Below, piece by piece: positions 5,978-11,197 of a stretch of 11,197 nt of DNA. Under the pieces are notes generated by a model. It had not been told where the DNA came from, made no database searches, and saw nothing but the letters and a program-made list of their open reading frames with translations. Positions within the stretch are counted from its first letter, which is position 1; each line of letters opens with the position of its first letter. This DNA comes from an uncultured Eubacteriales bacterium (GTDB taxonomy: Bacteria > Bacillota > Clostridia > Oscillospirales > Oscillospiraceae), in NCBI GenBank assembly GCA_900550615.1, contig URSX01000056.1, forward strand, positions 1 to 11,197, read 5' to 3'. Both the position numbers and the translations under genes were made by a program.

Positions 5978-7111
5978 GTGCACTATCTGGATAACGCCGC
6001 CACCACACTGGTGCCGGAGGAGGTCATTGCGGCCATGGCCGAGGCACTGCGCCATCACAGCGGCAACCCCTCCTCCCAGTACCCCTATGGGCAGGACGGG
6101 AAAGCCGTGGCCGAAGCCGGGCGGGCGGTCATCGCCCAGGCTCTGGGCTGTGGGAAAGAGCGGCTGTTTTTTACCTCCTGCGGCACGGAGAGCGACGTAT
6201 GGGCCATCCGCAGTGCCGTGTGGCATGGCCGCCACAGGGGAAAGCACATCATCACCACCGCCGTGGAGCACAGCGCCGTGCTGGAGACCTGCAAATGGCT
6301 GGAAACAGAGGGCTATCAGGTAACCTACCTGAAGCCGGACAAAACCGGCATGGTCACTGCCCAGCAGGTGGCAGGCGCCCTGCAGGAGGACACGGTACTG
6401 GTGAGCATGATGCTGGTAAACAACGAGACCGGCTGTGTGTTCCCGGTGGCGGAGGTGGCCGCCCTGCTGCGGGAGCGAAACAGCGCCGCCCTGCTCCACT
6501 GTGACGCGGTGCAGGGATTTTTGAAGGTTCCCTGCGGCCCCGTCGGCTGGGGCGTGGATCTGATGAGCCTGTCGGGCCACAAGCTGGGTGGGCCCAAGGG
6601 CATCGGCGCCCTGTATATCAGTCCGAAGCTGCGTTCTTTCCGCCCCCTCCTTCCCGGCGGCGGCCAGGAGCAGGGACTGCGCTCCGGCACCGAGGCCACG
6701 GCCCAGATCGCAGGCTTTGCCAAGGCCGTGGAGCTGCGGCTGGAAAATTACGAGGCAAAGCTCCGGCATATGGCGGACATGAAGGCCCTGTGTCTTCAGC
6801 TGCTGCTGACCATCCCCGGTGTTGTGCCCGTGGGCAGCGGAACAGCGCCCCATATCCTCTCCGTATCCCTGCCGGGCTATCCCAGCAGCAATATCGTCAA
6901 CGACCTGGGCAGCCAGGGGATCTGCATTTCCGCCGGCTCCGCCTGTCACAAGGGCAAGAGCAGCCATGTGGTGTCGGCCCTGGGGCTTGACAAGCGCACT
7001 GCCGCCGGTGTTATACGCATCAGCTTCTCCCCGGACACCACGGAGGAGGACATCCGGGCCCTGCATGCGGCGCTGAAGGCGCACCAGGCCAACCGCTGCG
7101 CCATGCTGTAG
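5978..7111 (+). CDS. Cysteine desulfurase-family aminotransferase (NifS/IscS-like, PLP)
   Basis: A predicted PLP enzyme that takes sulfur from L-cysteine as a persulfide, giving alanine, for Fe-S clusters or tRNA thiolation. It has 377 residues from the GTG start, which gives the classic N-terminus HYLDNAATT; most homologues begin M-x-YLDNAATT. Visible functional residues are His98 in VEHSAV, Asn149 in VNNETG, Asp176 in HCDAVQG, the PLP lysine Lys202 in SLSGHKLGGPKG, RSGTEAT (235-241) and the catalytic Cys323 in SAGSACHKGKSSH. The loop with the cysteine is short-to-medium, and the assignment to NifS, IscS or a clostridial side branch is uncertain, so I give no symbol. No IscU or ThiI gene follows. 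It heads a rightward cluster with a MATE gene 25 nt downstream and is divergent from mtaB, an Fe-S enzyme that would need such sulfur. Confidence 0.92.
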   Translation: MHYLDNAATTLVPEEVIAAMAEALRHHSGNPSSQYPYGQDGKAVAEAGRAVIAQALGCGKERLFFTSCGTESDVWAIRSAVWHGRHRGKHIITTAVEHSAVLETCKWLETEGYQVTYLKPDKTGMVTAQQVAGALQEDTVLVSMMLVNNETGCVFPVAEVAALLRERNSAALLHCDAVQGFLKVPCGPVGWGVDLMSLSGHKLGGPKGIGALYISPKLRSFRPLLPGGGQEQGLRSGTEATAQIAGFAKAVELRLENYEAKLRHMADMKALCLQLLLTIPGVVPVGSGTAPHILSVSLPGYPSSNIVNDLGSQGICISAGSACHKGKSSHVVSALGLDKRTAAGVIRISFSPDTTEEDIRALHAALKAHQANRCAML

Positions 7112-7136
7112 AAAAATACACAATTAAGGAGTTTTT

Positions 7137-8534
7137 ATGTCTATTCTCATTCGCCGGGAACCCGGCTTCTACAGGAGGCTATGGAAATTATGCGCGCCCA
7201 TCCTGCTGCAGAACCTCATTACCTACTCCCTCGGCCTCATTGATACCTTCATGGTCAGCCAGTTGGGCAACGCCGAAATGGCTGCCGTTACAGCGGCCAA
7301 CGTGCCCGTGTTTCTGCTGATCTCCATCGTCTTCGGTGTGCAGAGCGGGCTGGGCGTTCTGGCCAGCCAGTACTGGGGCAAAAAAGATATGGACAACATC
7401 AGCCGGGCCATCGGCGTGGCCGCCATGGTGGGCATGGGCGTGGCCGTGGTGCTGGCCGCTGTCCTCTTTTTCTTCCCGGTGCAGGTAATGGATCTGCTGT
7501 CGAACAAGCACGAGCTGTCGCTGCTGGGCGCGCCGTACCTGCAGCTCATCGGCATCTCCTATATTTTCAATATGTTCTCCTCCGTATATACCAGTGCCCA
7601 GCGCAGCGCGGAAAACCCCACCTTCGGCATGAAGCTGTTCGGGTGCTCTACCATCATCAACACCGGACTGAACTACCTGCTGATCTTCGGCAAGATGGGC
7701 CTGCCCATGCTGGGCGTTCAGGGCGCGGCCATCGCCACTCTGTGCGCGCGGGTCTGCGAATTTATCATCTGCATTCTCTACGCCCTGCGGGACAAGCGCA
7801 TTCGCATCCGGTGGCAGGCATTTTTCCGGCCGGGCTGGGAGATGCTGTTGCGCTTTCTGAAATATGCCTCCCCGGTGATGCTGCAGGAGACCGCCTGGGG
7901 CCTGGGCAACAGTCTGCTGACGGTGATCCTGGGCTTCACGGCCAATTCCGTGGAGATGCTGGCAGCCAACGCCGTCATGGGCAATCTGAACCGCCTGTTC
8001 CTGGTGTTCTGCTTCGGCATGGGTGCCGCCACCGCCGTGATGGTGGGTAAGTCCATCGGCGAGGGGAAAAGCCAGGACGAGGTCATGTCCCTGAGCCAGG
8101 CGCTGCTGCGCTTTACGGTGGTGTTTTCCGTGGCGTTGGCAGCCATAGCTTTGGCGCTGCTGTGGATCCTGTTTAAGCCGGTGGTCTTCCCCATGTTCAA
8201 GCTCTTCGGCCAATCGGCGGATATCGCCATGGTCATGGGTATCACCGCCTTTGCCTCCCTTCCCCTGCACGCCTACACCATATCCGCTATCACCGGTGTC
8301 CTGCGGGCAGGCGGCGATGTTTTCTGGAGCGCCGTCTTTGACCTCGCTCCCCAGTGGGTCATCTGCCTGCCGCTGACGTCTCTGTGTGCTCTGGTCCTGC
8401 AGACCGATATCTGGCCCATCGCCCTGGCTATGCAGACCGAGAGCTTTGTAAAGATCCCCCTGTGCGCCTACCGCATCCACAGCAGAAAATGGATCAGCGA
8501 TGTGACCGCGTCTCTCCGGAGGAAGGAGCTATGA
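7137..8534 (+). CDS. MATE family efflux transporter
   Basis: A predicted inner-membrane multidrug or toxin exporter driven by a Na+ or H+ gradient. It has 465 residues, the normal length, and about twelve hydrophobic segments in two homologous halves. The N-terminal region PILLQNLITYSLGLIDTFMV (20-39) and the LGVQGAAIATLCARVCEF segment in the middle are typical MATE features, and the second half begins near YASPVMLQE. The ATG has AAGGAG a few bases upstream, 25 nt after the previous stop with no terminator, so it is probably co-transcribed with the cysteine desulfurase. Its last codons overlap the rlmA start as ATGA. The substrate and the coupling ion cannot be read from the sequence. The family call is secure. 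Confidence 0.94.
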   Translation: MSILIRREPGFYRRLWKLCAPILLQNLITYSLGLIDTFMVSQLGNAEMAAVTAANVPVFLLISIVFGVQSGLGVLASQYWGKKDMDNISRAIGVAAMVGMGVAVVLAAVLFFFPVQVMDLLSNKHELSLLGAPYLQLIGISYIFNMFSSVYTSAQRSAENPTFGMKLFGCSTIINTGLNYLLIFGKMGLPMLGVQGAAIATLCARVCEFIICILYALRDKRIRIRWQAFFRPGWEMLLRFLKYASPVMLQETAWGLGNSLLTVILGFTANSVEMLAANAVMGNLNRLFLVFCFGMGAATAVMVGKSIGEGKSQDEVMSLSQALLRFTVVFSVALAAIALALLWILFKPVVFPMFKLFGQSADIAMVMGITAFASLPLHAYTISAITGVLRAGGDVFWSAVFDLAPQWVICLPLTSLCALVLQTDIWPIALAMQTESFVKIPLCAYRIHSRKWISDVTASLRRKEL

Positions 8535-9358
8535 GCAGCCTGTTCCTCTGCCCCGTGTGCGGCAGTCCCCTTTCCCGGGGTGAGCGGGCCTATACCTGCC
8601 CCGGCGGCCACAGCTACGACCTGTCTAAGGACGGCTACTGCCACCTTCTGCCGCCTAACCGGATGCACTCCAAGGCCCCGGGGGATGACAAGGATATGGC
8701 CGCCGCCCGGTCGGCGTTTCTGTCCAAGGGTTACTATGCCCCCCTGCTGGAGGCCCTGTGCGATCTGGCCGTCTCCATGACAGGGCAGGCGCCGACGGTG
8801 CTGGATGCCGGCTGTGGGGAGGGCTACTACACCGGCGGCATCTTCCACGCGTTGGAAAATGCCGGTAAGCAGGTGCGCATGGCCGGCACGGATATCTCCA
8901 AGTTCATCCTCCGCCGGGCAGCCAAGCGGGAAAAGGCCATCGAATTTGCCGTGGCGTCCTCCTATCACCTGCCCGTTGCGTCCGGAAGCATCGACCTGCT
9001 GATGGACTGCTTTTCCCCGCTGGCTCTGGATGAGTTCCGCCGGGTACTGACGCCGGGAGGTGGATTTCTGTACGTCGTCCCGTCGGAAATGCACCTGTGG
9101 GAACTGAAGCAGGTGCTCTATGACGAGCCCTACCCCAACGAGGTGAAGCAGACCCCCTACGAGGGCTTTGCGTACCGGGAGATCCGCCACGTGGAGCGCA
9201 TCATCCATCTGCCCTGTCCGGAGGACATTCAGGCGCTGTTCCACATGACCCCCTATTGTTGGAAGACGCCCCGATCCGGTGCGGAGCGGTTGGCCAGGCT
9301 TCGGACGCTGGACTGCCGGATCAGCTTCGACATCCACGCTTTCCGGCGGCTCTCCTGA
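8531..9358 (+). CDS. rlmA: 23S rRNA (guanine-N1) methyltransferase RlmA
   Basis: A predicted SAM-dependent methyltransferase that modifies a guanine in hairpin 35 of 23S rRNA: G745 for the E. coli type, G748 for the Gram-positive RlmA(II)/TlrB type. It has 275 residues. The N-terminal zinc-binding part shows Cys7, Cys10, Cys23 and His27 (CPVCGSPL, TCPGGHSYDL), followed by the conserved LLPPNRMHSKAPGDDKDM segment. The SAM motif I is VLDAGCGEGYY (90-100), and the C-terminus carries the MTPYCWK block found in RlmA. The ATG overlaps the MATE stop as ATGA, and GGAGG at 8518-8522 lies 8 nt upstream; an earlier in-frame ATG at 8354 is inside the MATE gene and was not chosen. The G745 or G748 choice cannot be settled here. 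High confidence in the family. Confidence 0.95.
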   Translation: MSSLFLCPVCGSPLSRGERAYTCPGGHSYDLSKDGYCHLLPPNRMHSKAPGDDKDMAAARSAFLSKGYYAPLLEALCDLAVSMTGQAPTVLDAGCGEGYYTGGIFHALENAGKQVRMAGTDISKFILRRAAKREKAIEFAVASSYHLPVASGSIDLLMDCFSPLALDEFRRVLTPGGGFLYVVPSEMHLWELKQVLYDEPYPNEVKQTPYEGFAYREIRHVERIIHLPCPEDIQALFHMTPYCWKTPRSGAERLARLRTLDCRISFDIHAFRRLS

Positions 9359-9503
9359 GCTGTTTTCCGTCTATCGGGACAAAATGTGGCTTTTTCGGAG
9401 ATTTTCATTGTTTTTTTGCCGAATCCATGGTATTCTGTATTCGCTGTGCTGTTTCCCGGCGCAGCGAATACTTGCTATAGTGATAAAATTGAGGAGAGAG
9501 AAA
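9359..9503 (+). promoter_or_regulatory. nhaC upstream region with two promoter candidates
   Basis: I see no terminator after rlmA. Two promoter-like sets are visible: TTGTTT (9408-9413), 17 bp, TATTCT (9431-9436) preceded by TGG; and an extended -10 TGCTATAGT (9473-9481) with a poor -35 box. A 15-bp hairpin (9437-9471) lies between them. Which promoter is used cannot be decided from the sequence. Confidence 0.5.
9437..9471. repeat. Inverted repeat upstream of nhaC (operator-like or RNA hairpin)
   Basis: GTATTCGCTG (9437-9446) is matched by CAGCGAATAC (9462-9471). The inner bases extend the stem to 15 bp with two G-T wobbles and a 5-nt loop (9452-9456). No T run follows, so it is not a standard terminator. 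It sits directly before the extended -10 at 9473-9481 and covers where its -35 box would be. Confidence 0.55.
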
Positions 9504-10814
9504 ATGAACGAGAAAAAAACGCCCCGGGCAGCGGCGCTGCTCCCTATTGCGGTGTTCCTGGTCCTGTATCTGGGGCTGGGCATCGTGCTGGAATATGTGC
9601 TGAAAGTGAAGATGGGATTTTATCAGATCCCCATTGTGGTGGCCTTTCTGGTGGCCATTCTGGTGGCATGCCTGCAAAACCGCAGCATCTCCTTCGATGA
9701 AAAGCTGACCCTCATGGGCCAGGGGATCGGCGACAAGAACATCGTCACCATGATCCTGATCTTCCTGGCGGCGGGCGTCTTTGTGGGTGTGACCGGGCGC
9801 AGCAGCGCCGAAGCCGTGGCCTATTTTCTGCTGTCGGCGACGTCGGCCAAGCTGGCCGTGGCGGTGCTGTTCATCGTGGCGTGCTTTGTGTCCATGGCCA
9901 TGGGCACCAGCGTTGGTACCATCACCCTGCTGACACCTATCGCCGTGGCCGTAGCCAAGGATTCCGGCTTCAGCCTGCCTCTGTGCGTGGCCTCCGTTAT
10001 GGGCGGCAGCATGTTCGGCGACAACCTGTCCTTTATTTCCGACACCACCATCGCCGCCTGCTCCACCCAGGGCTGCCAAATGAAGGATAAGTTCCGGGCC
10101 AATTTCAAGATCGCGCTGCCCGCCGCTCTGGCCACTCTGGCGCTGATCGTTGTGATCTCCCTGCGAACCAGCGTAGCCGGGACTCCCTCCGGCGACCACA
10201 ACCTGCTGCTCCTCATTCCCTATGTGCTGGTCCTGGTGGGCGGCATTGTGGGCCTGAATGTATTCGTGGTGCTGCTGGTGGGCATTGCCGCCGGCGCGAT
10301 CATCACCCTGGCCACCGGGCAGGTGACGGCCCTGCAGCTCATGGGCAATATGGGCTCCGGCGTCAGCGACATGTTTGAGACGATTCTGGTAACGCTGCTG
10401 GTGTCGTCCCTGTGCGGTCTAATCCGGGCCTACGGCGGATTCGACGCGCTGCTGGCGGCCATTCACAAGATGTTCCACGGCAAGCGCGGCGGCCAGCTGG
10501 GCATCGGTATTCTGGTGGGCCTGATGGACATCTCCACCGCCAACAACACCGTGGCCATCGTCATGGCCGGCCCCATTGCCAAGGAGATCGCCGTGGAATA
10601 CGGCATCAGCCCCAAGCGCTCGGCCTCCCTGCTGGACACATTTTCCTGTATCTTCCAGGGGATCATCCCCTATGGCGCCCAGATGCTGGTGGCCATCTCC
10701 GCCTGCACGACCCTGGGCTATTCCATCAGCGCATTCGACATCATTCCCCTGCTGTTTTACCCCATGCTGCTGTGCATATCCAGCCTGCTGTTCATTGCGT
10801 TTGACCGGAAATAA
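9504..10814 (+). CDS. nhaC: Na+/H+ antiporter, NhaC family
   Basis: A predicted inner-membrane antiporter that exchanges cytoplasmic Na+ for H+, or, in some family members such as MleN, exchanges carboxylates with ions. It has 436 residues, slightly shorter than many homologues, with about eleven to twelve hydrophobic segments and a short charged N-terminus (MNEKKTPR). Visible family blocks are AMGTSVGTITLLTPIA (132-147), GDNLSFISDTTIAA (172-185), KDKFRANFKIA (194-204), MDISTANNTVAIVMAGPIAK (341-360) and the second-half block ASLLDTFSCIFQGIIPYGAQM (374-394). The start has GAGGAG at 9491-9496, 7 nt upstream. The gene has its own promoter region and a double hairpin downstream. Family membership is secure; the ion or substrate pair is inferred. 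Confidence 0.92.
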   Translation: MNEKKTPRAAALLPIAVFLVLYLGLGIVLEYVLKVKMGFYQIPIVVAFLVAILVACLQNRSISFDEKLTLMGQGIGDKNIVTMILIFLAAGVFVGVTGRSSAEAVAYFLLSATSAKLAVAVLFIVACFVSMAMGTSVGTITLLTPIAVAVAKDSGFSLPLCVASVMGGSMFGDNLSFISDTTIAACSTQGCQMKDKFRANFKIALPAALATLALIVVISLRTSVAGTPSGDHNLLLLIPYVLVLVGGIVGLNVFVVLLVGIAAGAIITLATGQVTALQLMGNMGSGVSDMFETILVTLLVSSLCGLIRAYGGFDALLAAIHKMFHGKRGGQLGIGILVGLMDISTANNTVAIVMAGPIAKEIAVEYGISPKRSASLLDTFSCIFQGIIPYGAQMLVAISACTTLGYSISAFDIIPLLFYPMLLCISSLLFIAFDRK

Positions 10815-10817
10815 TTC

Positions 10818-10837
10818 GGAGGGGCACACGCCCCTCC
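10818..10837. terminator. GC-rich hairpin just after nhaC, possible weak terminator
   Basis: A perfect 8-bp stem (GGAGGGGC 10818-10825 with GCCCCTCC 10830-10837) with an ACAC loop begins 3 nt after the nhaC stop. The T run comes only at 10853-10857, so termination here would be inefficient; the hairpin may instead protect the mRNA 3' end. Confidence 0.5.
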
Positions 10838-10866
10838 CCAATTAATAATAATCTTTTTACACGCTG

Positions 10867-10898
10867 AAAAGGGAGAGGCCATGCGGCCTCTCCCTTTT
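10867..10898. terminator. Bidirectional intrinsic terminator between nhaC and gdhA
   Basis: A perfect 14-bp stem (10867-10880 with 10885-10898) with an ATGC loop is flanked by AAAA on the left and TTTT on the right. It can serve nhaC on the plus strand and gdhA on the minus strand. Confidence 0.92.
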
Positions 10899-10931
10899 GG
10901 TTTCTATTCTTTGCAACAGAATGCTTACAGA

Positions 10932-11197
10932 TTAGAAGCAGCCCTGCTCCATCATAGCCTCGGCGACCTTCTTGAAGCCGGCGATGTTGGCGCCAGCCAC
11001 CAGATCGTAACCCAGGCCGTACTCGGCAGCAGCCTCGGCGGAGACCTTGTGGATGTTCTCCATCATCTTGTGCAGCTGATGGTCAACTTCCTCAGCGGTC
11101 CAGACCAGACGCTCGGAGTTCTGAGCCATTTCCAGAGCGGAAACGCCCACGCCGCCGGCGTTAACAGCCTTGGAGGGAGCAACGATCATGTGCTTCT
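10932..11197 (-). CDS. gdhA: NADP-type glutamate dehydrogenase, C-terminal end
   Basis: The last 88 or so residues of a hexameric glutamate dehydrogenase, which makes glutamate from 2-oxoglutarate and ammonia with NAD(P)H. The frame is open at the window edge (KHMIVAPSK...), so the ATG at 11189 is internal. The sequence APSKAVNAGGVGVSALEMAQ and the tail GANIAGFKKVAEAMMEQG match the C-terminus of GdhA proteins such as that of E. coli. The wobble positions favour C and G, as in the symporter at the other end of the window, which agrees with high expression. The gene converges on nhaC and ends 34 nt before the shared terminator. The coenzyme cannot be confirmed from this fragment, but the length class and the sequence favour the NADP-type enzyme. 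Confidence 0.92.
   Translation of the reverse strand, partial: KHMIVAPSKAVNAGGVGVSALEMAQNSERLVWTAEEVDHQLHKMMENIHKVSAEAAAEYGLGYDLVAGANIAGFKKVAEAMMEQGCF

Noticed and set aside
5891..7123. 410-codon minus-strand open frame opposite the cysteine desulfurase
   Set aside because: Composition is typical of an antisense shadow and no domain or ribosome binding site is seen; the plus-strand product is a well-conserved enzyme.
8354..8530. rlmA extended upstream by 59 residues (ATG at 8354)
   Set aside because: The extension lies fully inside the MATE gene in another frame and matches nothing in RlmA. ATG at 8531 has GGAGG and gives the CPVC zinc motif at the expected place.
9279..9503. nhaC extended upstream by 75 residues
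   Set aside because: The extension runs into rlmA in another frame. ATG at 9504 has GAGGAG and gives a normal NhaC N-terminus.

Overview
This is a GC-rich chromosomal window that looks like a Clostridia genome of the Oscillospiraceae type. The reasons are Firmicute-style ribosome binding sites (AAGGAG/GGAGG), a linked ACT-domain + UPF0210 pair, a Gram-positive-like MtaB, and an intergenic block of GTAGGGG...CCCCTAC palindromes like those I associate with this group. The assignment rests on protein resemblance and intergenic style, so it is an inference. I see no mobile element, CRISPR array, rRNA or tRNA.

Layout. (1) 1-1100, + strand: the C-terminal part of a sodium:amino acid symporter (AGCS family), closed by a strong hairpin terminator. 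(2) 1160-1418: a gene-free stretch of small palindromic repeats. (3) 5864 down to 1455, - strand: a compact run of mtaB (tRNA ms2t6A methylthiotransferase), yfbR (5'-deoxynucleotidase), a stand-alone ACT-domain protein, a UPF0210/DUF711 protein and a NagD-type HAD phosphatase. Gaps are -4, 7, 12 and 90 nt, and a terminator follows the HAD gene. (4) 5978-9358, + strand: a cysteine desulfurase-like protein, a MATE exporter and rlmA (23S rRNA guanine methyltransferase); the last two overlap by ATGA. (5) 9504-10814, + strand: an NhaC-type Na+/H+ antiporter with its own promoter region. (6) 10932-11197, - strand: the C-terminal end of NADP-type glutamate dehydrogenase (gdhA), convergent with nhaC and separated from it by a 14-bp terminator stem.

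The most striking non-coding structure is between mtaB and the cysteine desulfurase gene. Two near-consensus promoters, each with a 17-bp spacer, are arranged face to face and exactly symmetric about position 5911, so that each transcript must run through the other promoter. MtaB is an Fe-S enzyme that needs sulfur and the divergent gene is a cysteine desulfurase homologue, so a functional link is possible. The most obvious unknown biology is the ACT + UPF0210 pair, which is conserved in bacteria but, as far as I know, has no established biochemical role. Most of the window is ordinary housekeeping, and I found no clearly new multi-gene system.

Three starts are set here by sequence evidence rather than by the longest reading frame: yfbR uses GTG at 4578, the cysteine desulfurase uses GTG at 5978, and rlmA uses ATG at 8531.
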